Assembly (NCBI GenBank): GCA_016718265.1
Contig: JADKDZ010000009.1
Span: 62,001 to 126,000 of the forward strand
Reading direction: 5' to 3'
From: Uliginosibacterium sp.
GTDB taxonomy: Bacteria; Pseudomonadota; Gammaproteobacteria; Burkholderiales; Rhodocyclaceae
DNA: 64,000 nucleotides
Within the stretch, counting starts at the first letter, position 1. Every line of letters begins with the position of its first letter. Shown in pieces: positions 33,322 to 42,827 of the stretch. The position numbers were made by a program, and so were the translations under genes. The notes under the pieces are model-generated. The model was not told the DNA's origin and searched no databases. It worked only from the letters and a program-made list of their open reading frames with translations.

Positions 33322-35640
33322 ATGGAAGTCATCGTCATCGGGTTCGCATTTGGCGTACTCGCCTGTCAATTTCAGTCCAGCCTGAGCGATGTGGGCGCCT
33401 GGACCATGCTGCTGGCAGTGGCCTGCACGCTGGGTTTGCCTGTCTGCCGAGGTTGGCGCCGCGCCGCATGCGTGCTGGTCATCAGCGCGCTGCTCGGCTT
33501 TGCTCAGGCCAACTGGCGTGCCGAAGTGCGCTTGGCCGATCGCTTGAGCAAAGCCCTGGAGCGGCAGGACATCCCCCTCGTTGGCGTGATCAGCGATCTG
33601 CCTCAAGCCTTCGACCGCGGCCTGCGTTTTACGTTCAAGCCCGATGCACCCCCACCGGGGGTTCCGCACGAAATTCAGCTCAGCTGGTACTTCTCCGGCA
33701 AGCCGGCCTCCGCACCAGCCGAGTTGCCGCGCGCGGGCGAGACCTGGCGATTGCTCGTGCGCCTGCGCCAGCCGCATGGCAACCTGAATCCGCACGGCTT
33801 TGACTACGAAGCCTGGGCCTTTGAGCGCGGTATCGGCGCGGTCGGCTATGTCCGCCCCAAGGGCGACAACCAGCGCCTGTCTGCCGGCGCCCGCAGCCTG
33901 TGGGGCTGGGTTGATCAGCAGCGGCAGCGGATTCGCGAGCGTTTCGAGCGAGCGCTGCCGGATTCCCCCTGGCGCGGCGTGCTGGTGGCGCTCAGCGTCG
34001 GCGATCAGGGCGCCATTTCCCGGGCACAGTGGACGCTCTTCAGCCAGACCGGCGTGACCCACCTGATGTCGATTTCGGGACTGCACGTCACCATGCTGGG
34101 CGCCCTCGCAGGCGCGCTGCTCTCGGCTGTCTGGCGGCGCATCGGCTGGCTGGCCTTGCGCGTGCCGGCACAGAAGGCCGCCGTGGTCGCCGCGACAATG
34201 GCGGCAGGCTTATACGTCTTGCTCGCGGGCTGTGGCGTACCCGCGCAGCGCACCTTCTACATGCTGACGGTGGCGGCGCTGGGCTTGTGGCTTGGGCGTG
34301 GCGCCTTGCCTCGGCGCGTGTTGCTGGCCGCGCTCTTTGTCGTGCTCGTAGTCGATCCCTGGGCCGTGCTGTCGGCCGGTTTCTGGCTCTCGTTCATCGC
34401 CGTGGCGGCTTTGCTGCTGATTGCGGCTGCAGGTGATGCCCCCGCACGCTGGCGCGAATGGTGGCGGGCGCAATGGGCGGTTACCGTGCTCAGCCTGCCC
34501 ATCTTGCTCGGCCTCTTTCAGCAGTTTTCCTTGATCTCGCCGCTGGCCAACGCATTGGCGATTCCGGTCATCAGCTTCCTCATCACGCCCCTGGCCCTGC
34601 TGTTTGCCGCCTTTCCGTTTCCGTCGCTGGCCGAGCTGGCGAATCTGCTTCTCGGCGGGCTGATGTGGGCGCTCGACGCCCTCGCGGCCTTGCCGTTTGC
34701 CGTGTGGCAGCAGGCCGCGCCCCCAGGGTGGCTGGTCGTCGCGGCCAGTCTGGGCGTGGCGTGGTCGCTGATGCCGCGTGGGGTGCCGGCGCGGTTCGCC
34801 GGCTTGCTGTGCCTGCTGCCACTGCTGGCTTGGTCGCCGCCGCGGCCGGCGCCCGGCGAAGCCGAGCTGACGGTGCTGGATGTGGGGCAGGGCCTGGCGA
34901 CACACGTCCGCACCGCCCGCCATGACCTGGTCTTCGACGCTGGCCCGGACTACGGCCCCGAGCTCGATGCTGGCATGCGTGTCGTGCTGCCCTATCTGCG
35001 TGCCGAAGGGGTGCGCGCCCTCGACATGCTGGTCGTCTCGCATGACGATATCGACCACGCTGGCGGTGCCGATTCCGTGCTGGCCGGTCTGCCGGTGGTT
35101 GCCATGCGCAGCAGCTTGCCGGCCGGGCACGCACTGTTGGCGGCCCTTCCACAGGCCGCGCCGTGTCATCGCGGGCAATCCTGGGAATGGGACGGAGTGC
35201 GTTTCGAGTTTCTGCATCCGCCCGCCGACTGGCATGCAAAAGGCGATAACGACAGCTCCTGCGTCCTGCGCGTCACCACGCCCGGGGCGTCGGTCTTGCT
35301 CACCGGCGACATCGAATGGGCGGCCGAGCAATCGCTGCTCACTGAGGCCGCGACACAGCTTGCCGCCCAGATCCTCGTCGTGCCGCATCACGGCAGCCGC
35401 AGCACGTCGCACGCCGAATTCGTCGCCGCGGTGGGCGCGCGCGAAGCTGTTTTTTCCAGCGGCTATCTCAACCGCTTTCAGCACCCGCACCCCGATGTCC
35501 TGATCCGCTACCAGCAGGCTGCGGCCAATACCTGGCGGACCGACGAATCGGGTGCCTTGCGCTACCGCCTGTTGCACGAGGGCTACGCGGGCCCAAGTGC
35601 CGAGCGTGCGCAACGTGCCCGCTACTGGCATGATCGCTGA
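33322..35640 (+). CDS. comEC: DNA internalisation channel ComEC/Rec2
   Basis: ComEC forms the inner-membrane channel for single-stranded DNA in natural transformation. The 772-residue protein shows the N-terminal DUF4131 region, the Competence domain with many helices (GDQGAISRAQWTLFSQTGVT, HLMSISGLHVTMLG), and a C-terminal metallo-beta-lactamase-like domain (from about 515, VLDVGQGLATHV). That domain carries SHDDIDHAGG and VPHHGSRSTSH. The ATG at 33322 is used; the long in-frame upstream extension overlaps the DUF2062 gene and is not homologous. Other competence genes are not visible. Confidence 0.94.
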   Translation: MEVIVIGFAFGVLACQFQSSLSDVGAWTMLLAVACTLGLPVCRGWRRAACVLVISALLGFAQANWRAEVRLADRLSKALERQDIPLVGVISDLPQAFDRGLRFTFKPDAPPPGVPHEIQLSWYFSGKPASAPAELPRAGETWRLLVRLRQPHGNLNPHGFDYEAWAFERGIGAVGYVRPKGDNQRLSAGARSLWGWVDQQRQRIRERFERALPDSPWRGVLVALSVGDQGAISRAQWTLFSQTGVTHLMSISGLHVTMLGALAGALLSAVWRRIGWLALRVPAQKAAVVAATMAAGLYVLLAGCGVPAQRTFYMLTVAALGLWLGRGALPRRVLLAALFVVLVVDPWAVLSAGFWLSFIAVAALLLIAAAGDAPARWREWWRAQWAVTVLSLPILLGLFQQFSLISPLANALAIPVISFLITPLALLFAAFPFPSLAELANLLLGGLMWALDALAALPFAVWQQAAPPGWLVVAASLGVAWSLMPRGVPARFAGLLCLLPLLAWSPPRPAPGEAELTVLDVGQGLATHVRTARHDLVFDAGPDYGPELDAGMRVVLPYLRAEGVRALDMLVVSHDDIDHAGGADSVLAGLPVVAMRSSLPAGHALLAALPQAAPCHRGQSWEWDGVRFEFLHPPADWHAKGDNDSSCVLRVTTPGASVLLTGDIEWAAEQSLLTEAATQLAAQILVVPHHGSRSTSHAEFVAAVGAREAVFSSGYLNRFQHPHPDVLIRYQQAAANTWRTDESGALRYRLLHEGYAGPSAERAQRARYWHDR

Positions 35641-35664
35641 CGGCCCGTGCCAGGAGAATCTCCC

Positions 35665-36573
35665 ATGCTGTCGTTCATGAACCGTCTGCGCCAGTGGTAC
35701 GCGGCTCCGGCAGCCGCCGGTGAGATGCGCCGGGGCAGTGTGCAGTGCCTCAGCAGCGGCATGCTTCACCACATGGCCTACACCGAGTGGGGCGACGCTA
35801 CCAACCCGCGGGTGTTGCTCTGCGTGCACGGCCTCACCCGCAATGCGCGGGATTTCGACCCGCTGGCCCGGGCGCTGGCCGATCAGTACCGCGTTATCTG
35901 TCCCGACGTGGCCGGCCGTGGCGAGAGTGACTGGCTGCGCAACAAGGCCGATTACAGCGTCCCCAACTACATGCAGCACATGCTTGTGCTGCTCGCACAC
36001 GTGGGTGTCGTGCAGGTCGATTGGGTCGGTACCTCGATGGGCGGGCTCATTGGCATGTCGCTCGCCGCCTTGCCCAATGCCCCGATCCGCAAGCTCGTGC
36101 TCAACGATGCCGGTGCGGTGGTCAGCGCACGCTCGCTTCAGCGTATCGCCGGCTATGTTGGCCTGGCGCCTGATTTTGCCAGCCTCGCCGAGGCCGAAAT
36201 CTATATGCGCGAAACCTACGCCGGTTTCGGCCTCTTGACCGACAAACAGTGACGATTCCTCACCGAACACGCCCTGCGGGCGCTGCCCGAAGGTGGCTGG
36301 CGCATGCTGTACGACCCCGCCATCGGCGACGCCATGCGCACCAGCCCGATCCTATTTGACCTCAACCTGTGGCACCTCTACGACGCCATCCGTGCGCAGA
36401 CCGTGGTCCTGCGCGGCGTCGAGTCTGACCTGCTCAGCCACGACACCGCCGCCGAAATGGCCCTCCGTGGCCCGCGCGCCCATCTCGTTGAAATTCCCGG
36501 CGTCGGCCACGCTCCCATGCTGATGGACGAAATCCAGACCGCCATCGTGCGCAACTTCCTGCTGTCGCGGTGA
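35665..36573 (+). pseudogene. Alpha/beta hydrolase interrupted by an in-frame TGA
   Basis: The frame encodes an alpha/beta hydrolase of about 302 residues, but codon 196 (36250-36252) is TGA. Reading continues in the same frame with RFLTEHALRALPEGGWRM to a normal stop. The fragment before the TGA has the oxyanion CVHGLTRNARDFD and the nucleophile elbow GTSMGG. The Asp (near GVESD) and His (IPGVGHAP) of the triad lie after it, so a truncated product would be inactive. The context LTDKQ-stop-RFLTEH suggests a Trp codon TGG changed to TGA. The next base is C, a leaky stop context. A sequencing error is equally possible. AGGAG lies 8 nt before the ATG. Confidence 0.85.
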
Positions 36574-36604
36574 GACAAACCTGACTTCATCGGATGCCTG
36601 AAGC

Positions 36605-36660
36605 GCCGCACCCCGCTTGCCTCTGCAGGCAGTGTGCTGAAGAGGCAAGCGGGGTGCGGC
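36605..36660. repeat. Perfect 20-bp inverted repeat with 16-nt loop
   Basis: 36605-36624 and 36641-36660 are exact reverse complements. It lies in the 98-bp gap between the broken hydrolase and msrB, which converge. A T run (36674-36679) occurs 13 bp further on the plus strand, within the end of msrB. It may be a strong bidirectional terminator. The right arm contains copy B of the dispersed 28-bp motif (36638-36665). Confidence 0.75.
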
Positions 36661-36671
36661 TCTCCGGGCTG

Positions 36672-37067
36672 TTATTTTTTGTCGAGTTTGATCGAGGCGG
36701 AGTTGATGCAGTAGCGCTGCCCGGTCGGAGCGGGGCCGTCGTCGAAGACGTGACCGAGGTGGGCGCCGCAGTGCTGGCAGACGACTTCGATGCGGTACAT
36801 GCCGTGGCTGAAGTCTTCGATCTCTTCGACATTCTCTGCCACAGCGGGGGCACTGAAGCTTGGCCAGCCGCAGCCGGCGTCGAATTTGGCGCTGGCGTCG
36901 AACAGCTCGGCACCGCAGCAGAGGCAGTGGTATTGGCCGGCGTCCCACACGTTCCAGTAGGCCCCGGTGTAGGGGGCTTCGGTGCCTTTGAGGCGGGCGA
37001 CACGGTGTTGCTCGGGGTCCAGCATTTCGCGCCATTCGGCGTCGGTTTTCTCGATCTTGCGAGGCAT
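36672..37067 (-). CDS. msrB: Peptide methionine-(R)-sulfoxide reductase MsrB
   Basis: MsrB repairs R-methionine sulfoxide in proteins. The 131-residue protein is a single SelR domain with two zinc-binding CxxC pairs (CLCC and CQHC), the GCGWPSFS motif, and the catalytic Cys120 in RYCINSASI. There is no signal peptide, so it is cytoplasmic. It is divergent from purL. Confidence 0.96.
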   Translation of the reverse strand: MPRKIEKTDAEWREMLDPEQHRVARLKGTEAPYTGAYWNVWDAGQYHCLCCGAELFDASAKFDAGCGWPSFSAPAVAENVEEIEDFSHGMYRIEVVCQHCGAHLGHVFDDGPAPTGQRYCINSASIKLDKK

Positions 37068-37142
37068 GGTCTGGCTTCTCTCTGTGTGCGTGTCTTCAAT
37101 GCCTTACGGCATTTTCAGGCGGTTTTGCAGGGCGTGTTCCGG

Positions 37143-37148
37143 TATAAT
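37143..37148 (+). promoter_or_regulatory. -10 element of the purL promoter
   Basis: A perfect TATAAT followed by CCGCG lies 54 bp before purL. No good -35 hexamer was found at 16-18 bp. The TATAATCCGCG string is shared with the carA promoter. Confidence 0.45.
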
Positions 37149-37201
37149 CCGCGCCTTCTTATGAACCGGCTCGCCCGGCTCCACGCCAGCGTAACATCTC
37201 C

Positions 37202-40200
37202 ATGTCCGAAATCCTCAAGCTTCGCGGCGCGCCCGCTTTTTCTGCTGCCCGCCTCTCCCGTTTCACCGATGCCATCCGGGCGGCTGCCAGCGCAGTGCGC
37301 GGCGTGTGCGCCGAGCACTGGTACTTTGTCGAAATCAACGCGCCGCTGAGCGATCTGGAGCGTGAGCGCCTGGTTGATCTGCTGGGCGCACATCCCGCCA
37401 GCCCGTCCCTGCCCGTCGGTACCGGACTGCTGGTGACGCCACGGCTGGGCACGATTTCGCCTTGGTCGTCGAAGGCGACCGACATCGCACGCAATTGTGG
37501 CTTTGCCAAGATCGTGCGTATCGAGCGTGGCACGATGATGACGCTGGATGCGAAGGCGCTGGATCTGGATGCAGTGCTGCCGCTGCTGCACGACCGGATG
37601 ACGGAATCGGTGCTGGAAAACGTGGACGCTGCTGATCGCCTGTTCGCGCATTACGCCCCGCAGCCTTTGAGCTCTGTGGATGTGATCGCAGGTGGCCGTG
37701 CCGCGCTGGTGGCCGCCAACGTCGAGCTGGGTTTGGCGCTGTCGGAAGACGAGATTGATTATCTGGTGGAGAACTTCGTCCGCATTGGCCGCAACCCGAC
37801 CGATGTCGAGCTGATGATGTTCGCGCAGGCCAATTCCGAGCACTGCCGCCACAAGATCTTCAATGCGGACTGGATCATCGACGGCGAGACCAAGGCCAAG
37901 AGCCTGTTCGGCATGATCAAGGATACCCATAAGGCGACGCCGCAAGGCACGGTGGTGGCGTACTCGGATAACGCCGCGATCATCGAAGGCGCCGAGATCG
38001 ACCGCCTCTACCCGGAGGCCGATGGCCAATGGACCTACAAGCGCGAGCTGACCCACTTGCTCGCCAAGGTGGAAACCCACAATCACCCGACGGCGATTTC
38101 GCCTTTCCCCGGTGCGTCGACTGGCTCGGGCGGCGAGATTCGTGACGAAGGCGCCACTGGGCGCGGCTCGCGGCCCAAGGCCGGCCTGGCGGGCTTCTCG
38201 GTATCGAATCTGAATATCCCCGGCGCGGTGCAGCCTTGGGAGAAGCAATATGGCAAGCCCGAGCGCATTGCCTCGGCGCTGGACATCATGATCGAAGGCC
38301 CGCTCGGCGCGGCCGCCTTCAACAACGAATTTGGCCGCCCCAACCTGACTGGCTATTTCCGTACCTTTGAGCAGGACGTGCAGGGCGAGGTGCGCGGCTA
38401 TCACAAGCCGATCATGATCGCCGGTGGCGTGGGCAGCATTCAGGCGCAGCAATCCGAGAAGGTGCAATTCGCGCCCGGCACGTTGCTGATCCAGCTTGGC
38501 GGCCCTGGCATGCTGATTGGCCTGGGTGGTGGTGCGGCATCCTCGATGACCACCGGCACGAACACGGCGGACCTCGACTTTGCCTCGGTACAGCGCGGTA
38601 ATCCGGAAATCCAGCGCCGTGCGCAAGAAGTGATCGACGCCTGCTGGCAGCTCGGCGCGAAGAACCCGATTCTGGCGATCCATGATGTAGGCGCAGGCGG
38701 TATTTCAAACGCACTGCCCGAGTTGGCAGACGTGTCTGGTTTCGGCGCGCATTTCGAGTTGCGCGAAGTGAAGATCGAAGAGCCGGGCATGAGTCCGCGC
38801 GAGATCTGGTCGAACGAGGCGCAAGAGCGCTACGTGCTGGCGATTGCGCCGGAGAGCCTGCCGGTGTTCGAGGCCTTCTGCGCGCGCGAACGTTGCCCGT
38901 TTGCGGTGGTGGGCAAGGCCTCCAACGACCATCAATTGGTGGTGAGCGACAGCCACTTCGGCAACAAGCCGGTGGACATGGATATGAAAGTGCTGCTCGG
39001 CAAGCCGCCGAAGATGACCCGCGACGTGGCGACGCGCGCGATCCATCTGCCGCCTTTCGATGTGACCGATATTGATCTGAACGAAGCCGCGCTGCGCGTA
39101 CTGCGCATGCCAGCCGTTGCATCGAAATCCTTCCTGATCACGATTGGCGACCGCTCGGTGGGCGGCCTCACGGCGCGCGACCAGATGGTTGGCCCCTGGC
39201 AGACGCCGGTGGCCGATGTCGCGGTGACGGCAATGAGCTTCCACGGCTATCAGGGCGAGGCCATGGCGATGGGCGAGCGCACGCCGCTGGCATGTGTGAG
39301 CCCGGCAGCGTCTGGTCGCATGGCGATTGGCGAGGCGATCACCAACCTGCTGGCGGCCGATGTGGGCGCGATGGAAACCATCAAGCTCTCGGCCAACTGG
39401 ATGGCGGCCTGCGGCCACCGTGGCGAAGACGTGAATCTGTTCGAGACGGTCAAGGCCGTGTCGGACTTCTGTATTGGCGCCGATCTGGCGATTCCGGTCG
39501 GCAAGGATTCGCTGTCGATGAAGTCGTCCTGGAAGGAAGGCGATGAGGCCAAGCAGGTTGTCTCGCCGCTCTCCCTGATCGCCACGGCGTTTGCGCCTGT
39601 GGGCGACATCCGCAAAACGCTGACGCCGCAACTCAAGATTGAAGCGGGGGTCGAGACCGAGCTGGTCTTGATTGATCTGGGCAAGCAGCAACATCGCCTG
39701 GGTGGCTCAATCCTGGCGCAGGCCTACAGCTCGGTTGGCGAGCATGCGCCGGATATCGATGCGGAAACGCTGAAGAAATTCGTCGCCGGCGTGCAAGCGC
39801 TCAAGCAGGATGCGCTGGTGCTGGCCTACCACGACCGTTCGGATGGCGGCTTGTTTGCGACGCTGGCTGAGATGGCGTTTGCTTCGCGCAGCGGGATCTC
39901 GATTGAACTTGATTCGATCTGCTATGACGACATGCTGAGCGATGTGGACGGCAGCGAAAAGCGCCCGGACATGCTCAAGGGCCGCTTTAACGACCGGATC
40001 TTCGGTGCGCTGTTTGCCGAAGAGCTGGGCGCCGTGATCCAGATTCGCCGCGCCGACCGCGACAAGGTGCTGGCCGTTCTCAGCGCCGCTGGACTGGGCG
40101 CGGCAACCCACTTCATCGGCTTCCCGAATGATCGCAATGAGTTGCGCATTCGCCGTAATGCCAAAACGGTATTCGAGGCCGACATCTTTGCCCTGCTGCA

Positions 40201-41125
40201 CGCCTGGAGCGAAGTGAGCCACGAAGTCGCACGCATCCGCGACGACGCCGAATCAGCGGATCAGGAATTTGCAGGGCTGGCCGACAAGGCTGATCCGGGC
40301 ATGTCGATGCAGCTCAGTTTCGACCCGGCTGAAGACATCGCTGCGCCTTATCTGGCAAAAGCCCGGCCTAAGGTCGTGATCCTGCGTGAGCAGGGCGTCA
40401 ATTCGCAGAATGAGATGGCGTCGGCCTTTGAGGCGGCGGGCTTTGCGCCGTATGACGTGCATATGTCCGACCTGATGGCCGGGCGGGTGAAACTGGCCGA
40501 TTTCCACGGCCTGGCAGCCTGTGGTGGTTTTTCATACGGCGACGTGCTCGGCGCCGGGCAGGGCTGGGCGAAGTCCATCCTGTTCAACGACACGCTGCGC
40601 GAGCAGTTTGCGGGCTTCTTTGCGCGCCAGGACACCTTCGCGCTGGGCGTCTGCAACGGCTGCCAGATGATGAGCAACCTGGCCGGCATCATCCCCGGCG
40701 CGGAAGCTGGGCCGCGGTTTGCACGCAACCAGAGCGAGCAGTTCGAGGCACGCACCGCCCTGGTGGAGGTACTGGAATCACCCTCCATTCTGCTTGCAGG
40801 CATGGCGGGCAGCCGGATGCCGATCGTGGTCAGCCACGGCGAAGGTCGTGCCGACTTCGGTCAGCATGGCGATCAGGCGAAGGCGCTCGTCGCGCTGCGC
40901 TTCATCGCCAACAATGGCGAGGTGGCAAGTAACTATCCGGCCAACCCGAACGGCTCGCCTGCCGGGATTACTGGCCTGACCACGCCGGATGGCCGTTTCA
41001 CGGTCATGATGCCGCATCCGGAGCGCTGCCGCCGCACGGTGCAGATGAGCTGGGCGCCCGCCGGGCTGGGTGAAGATTCGCCCTGGATGCGCATGTTCCG
41101 CAACGCACGTCGCTGGCTGGGCTGA
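37202..41125 (+). CDS. purL: Phosphoribosylformylglycinamidine synthase (single-chain PurL)
   Basis: The 1307-residue enzyme makes FGAM from FGAR, glutamine and ATP in purine synthesis. It is the large proteobacterial type, combining the PurS-like N-terminal domain, the linker, two FGAM-synthase halves (KVETHNHPTAISPFPGASTG; later GKDSLSMKSSW) and a C-terminal glutaminase domain. In the last, the nucleophile lies in LGVCNGCQMM, and His/Glu in MPHPERCRRT. The length is normal for the family. It is transcribed alone and followed by an intrinsic terminator. Confidence 0.97.
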   Translation: MSEILKLRGAPAFSAARLSRFTDAIRAAASAVRGVCAEHWYFVEINAPLSDLERERLVDLLGAHPASPSLPVGTGLLVTPRLGTISPWSSKATDIARNCGFAKIVRIERGTMMTLDAKALDLDAVLPLLHDRMTESVLENVDAADRLFAHYAPQPLSSVDVIAGGRAALVAANVELGLALSEDEIDYLVENFVRIGRNPTDVELMMFAQANSEHCRHKIFNADWIIDGETKAKSLFGMIKDTHKATPQGTVVAYSDNAAIIEGAEIDRLYPEADGQWTYKRELTHLLAKVETHNHPTAISPFPGASTGSGGEIRDEGATGRGSRPKAGLAGFSVSNLNIPGAVQPWEKQYGKPERIASALDIMIEGPLGAAAFNNEFGRPNLTGYFRTFEQDVQGEVRGYHKPIMIAGGVGSIQAQQSEKVQFAPGTLLIQLGGPGMLIGLGGGAASSMTTGTNTADLDFASVQRGNPEIQRRAQEVIDACWQLGAKNPILAIHDVGAGGISNALPELADVSGFGAHFELREVKIEEPGMSPREIWSNEAQERYVLAIAPESLPVFEAFCARERCPFAVVGKASNDHQLVVSDSHFGNKPVDMDMKVLLGKPPKMTRDVATRAIHLPPFDVTDIDLNEAALRVLRMPAVASKSFLITIGDRSVGGLTARDQMVGPWQTPVADVAVTAMSFHGYQGEAMAMGERTPLACVSPAASGRMAIGEAITNLLAADVGAMETIKLSANWMAACGHRGEDVNLFETVKAVSDFCIGADLAIPVGKDSLSMKSSWKEGDEAKQVVSPLSLIATAFAPVGDIRKTLTPQLKIEAGVETELVLIDLGKQQHRLGGSILAQAYSSVGEHAPDIDAETLKKFVAGVQALKQDALVLAYHDRSDGGLFATLAEMAFASRSGISIELDSICYDDMLSDVDGSEKRPDMLKGRFNDRIFGALFAEELGAVIQIRRADRDKVLAVLSAAGLGAATHFIGFPNDRNELRIRRNAKTVFEADIFALLHAWSEVSHEVARIRDDAESADQEFAGLADKADPGMSMQLSFDPAEDIAAPYLAKARPKVVILREQGVNSQNEMASAFEAAGFAPYDVHMSDLMAGRVKLADFHGLAACGGFSYGDVLGAGQGWAKSILFNDTLREQFAGFFARQDTFALGVCNGCQMMSNLAGIIPGAEAGPRFARNQSEQFEARTALVEVLESPSILLAGMAGSRMPIVVSHGEGRADFGQHGDQAKALVALRFIANNGEVASNYPANPNGSPAGITGLTTPDGRFTVMMPHPERCRRTVQMSWAPAGLGEDSPWMRMFRNARRWLG

Positions 41126-41146
41126 TTCGCCAGGATCCGGAACCGC

Positions 41147-41176
41147 AAAAAGGGCCAAGCTGGCCCTTTTTGTTTT
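41147..41176 (+). terminator. Intrinsic terminator of purL
   Basis: AAAAAGGGCCA and TGGCCCTTTTT form an 11-bp stem with a 3-nt loop and continue into a T-rich tail. The 144 bp between it and the NlpC gene show no gene. Confidence 0.9.
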
Positions 41177-41320
41177 TGAGGCACTGCCCGGAGATCCGCA
41201 CTGTGACTGGCTCTGCAAGGGTATGTGCCCAGACTTGTTGGGTGATGACGGTTTCAGGGCAGGGTGCCGGGAGGCCCTTGTCTGGCGCGGTGCTTCAGCC
41301 TGCTTGCGTTGGGGGGGAAA

Positions 41321-41869
41321 TCAATCAAACAAGGTTCTGGCGCCGTCAAAACGCTTGGCGTAATAGGTCATCTCGAGGGTGTCGACACGCACCTTGCCAC
41401 CGGTAGAGGGGGCGTGGATGAACTTGCCGTTGCCGAGATAAATGCCCATGTGCGTATAGGACTTGCCACGGGTGTTGAAGAAGACGAGATCCGCGGGCCG
41501 CAGCGCGCTGCGCTCGATTGCGCGGGTCCGCGCTGCGATCTGTGCGGCGTTGTGCGGCAGGCGCAGGCCCGCTGCGTGCTCGACCACATAACTCACCATG
41601 CCGCTGCAATCGAGCCCGGCATCCGGGTTTTTGCCGCCGAAGCGATAGCCGGTGTCGAGCAGGCCCAGTGCGAAAAGCACGATTTCGTTGGCTTGCGCGG
41701 TATCGGCCAGACTCAGGCGCTCGGAGGACAAGCCGGGTTTGCTGGCGGCGGGCGGAGCCTTGGCCGGTGGTGTTCTGCTCGTCGGGGCACTTGAACAGGC
41801 CGCCAGCAGCAGGCTGCAGAGCAGGGCGGCGAGCCGCAGCGAAAATGGCGTGTCGCGGTGGATGTTCAC
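41321..41869 (-). CDS. NlpC/P60-family lipoprotein peptidase
   Basis: The 182-residue precursor has a lipoprotein signal (LLLAACSSA, lipidated Cys25), a short Pro/Ala-rich linker, and an NlpC/P60 domain. The catalytic set is visible: Cys88 in AGLDCSGMV, His140 in SYTHMGIYLG, and His152 in FIHAP. Such enzymes cleave peptidoglycan stem peptides (Spr/MepS-like). The start codon overlaps the end of dtd by 4 bp, so the two are probably translationally coupled. Confidence 0.92.
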   Translation of the reverse strand: MNIHRDTPFSLRLAALLCSLLLAACSSAPTSRTPPAKAPPAASKPGLSSERLSLADTAQANEIVLFALGLLDTGYRFGGKNPDAGLDCSGMVSYVVEHAAGLRLPHNAAQIAARTRAIERSALRPADLVFFNTRGKSYTHMGIYLGNGKFIHAPSTGGKVRVDTLEMTYYAKRFDGARTLFD

Positions 41870-42303
41870 ACCTCCAGCCAGAAGGTGACCGGGCCATCAT
41901 TGACCAGGCTGACCTGCATGTCGGCACCGAAACGACCGGCTTCGACTTGCGGGTGAATGCTGCGCGAATGGCGGAGCAGATGCTCGAACAACGCTTGCGC
42001 GCGGTCTGGCGGTGCGGCCGAAGAAAAGCTGGGGCGCGTGCCTTTTCTGGTGTCCGCGGCGAGGGTGAATTGCGAGACCAGCAACAGCCCGCCGCCCGTA
42101 TCGCGCAGCGAGCGGTTCATGCGCTGGGCGTCGTCGGCGAACACGCGGTAGTTGAGGAGCTTCTCCAGCAGACGTTCGGCATTGTCCTCGGTGTCTTCTT
42201 TCTGGATGCCGATCAGGGCGAGCAGGCCGGTGCCTATCTCGCCGACACATTGTGCGTCGATGTGCACTGCCGCTGAACGCACGCGCTGAATCAGGGCAAT
42301 CAT
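41866..42303 (-). CDS. dtd: D-aminoacyl-tRNA deacylase
   Basis: Dtd hydrolyses D-amino acids from mischarged tRNA. The 145-residue protein has the MIALIQRVRSAAV start and both active-site motifs, SQFTLAAD and the NDGPVTF segment containing the Gly-cisPro pair. It lies 2 bp after the gamma-carbonic-anhydrase gene and overlaps the NlpC gene by 4 bp, forming a tight minus-strand operon. Confidence 0.96.
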   Translation of the reverse strand: MIALIQRVRSAAVHIDAQCVGEIGTGLLALIGIQKEDTEDNAERLLEKLLNYRVFADDAQRMNRSLRDTGGGLLLVSQFTLAADTRKGTRPSFSSAAPPDRAQALFEHLLRHSRSIHPQVEAGRFGADMQVSLVNDGPVTFWLEV

Positions 42304-42305
42304 GA

Positions 42306-42827
42306 TCAGAGCGGCTTGAGTGAGTCGCGGTACAGCCGGGCGTTGTCGATGTAGTGCTGCGCGTTGGTAAGGTGGCGGGCGATTTCTTCATCGGTCAGCT
42401 CACGGATGATCCGTCCGGGTGTGCCGACCACGAGGGAGCGGTCCGGAATGACTTTCCCTTCGGGAATCAACGTGTTGGCGCCGATCAGGCAGTGCTTGCC
42501 GACAACGGCCCGGTTCAGCACCACGGCATTGATGCCGATCAGCGTGCTCTCGCCAATGGTGCAACCATGGAGCATGGCCATGTGGCCGATGGAAACGTGC
42601 GCGCCGACCCGCAGCGGCACGCCCGCATCGGTATGCAGAATCGCCCCATCCTGCACATTGCTGCCTTCGCCGATCCAGATCGGGTCGTTGTCGCCCCGCA
42701 GGGTGGCGCCAAACCAGATGCTGCAGTCTGCGCCAAGCGTGACGGCACCCACCACGGTGGCGTTGTGGGCGATCCAGACGTTCTCACCGATCGTCGGTGT
42801 GCGTTCTTGGAGCGAAAAAACAGCCAT
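42306..42827 (-). CDS. Gamma-carbonic-anhydrase-like hexapeptide-repeat protein (YrdA type)
   Basis: The 173-residue protein is a left-handed beta-helix of hexapeptide repeats (VVGAVTLGADCSIWFG, IGEGSNVQDGAILH, VRVGAHVSIGHMAMLHG-type turns). The three histidines expected for the metal site are present in ILHTD, SIGHMAMLHG. YrdA-type proteins bind zinc and may have carbonic anhydrase activity, though many are inactive. The start at 42827 follows family length; a much longer in-frame extension to 43511 lies antisense to the FHA gene. Confidence 0.92.
   Translation of the reverse strand: MAVFSLQERTPTIGENVWIAHNATVVGAVTLGADCSIWFGATLRGDNDPIWIGEGSNVQDGAILHTDAGVPLRVGAHVSIGHMAMLHGCTIGESTLIGINAVVLNRAVVGKHCLIGANTLIPEGKVIPDRSLVVGTPGRIIRELTDEEIARHLTNAQHYIDNARLYRDSLKPL

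Noticed and set aside
36250..36252. Selenocysteine at the in-frame TGA of the hydrolase
   Set aside because: The family context suggests Trp, not Cys; no redox motif surrounds it, and the strong inverted repeat lies over 350 bp away rather than just after the codon.
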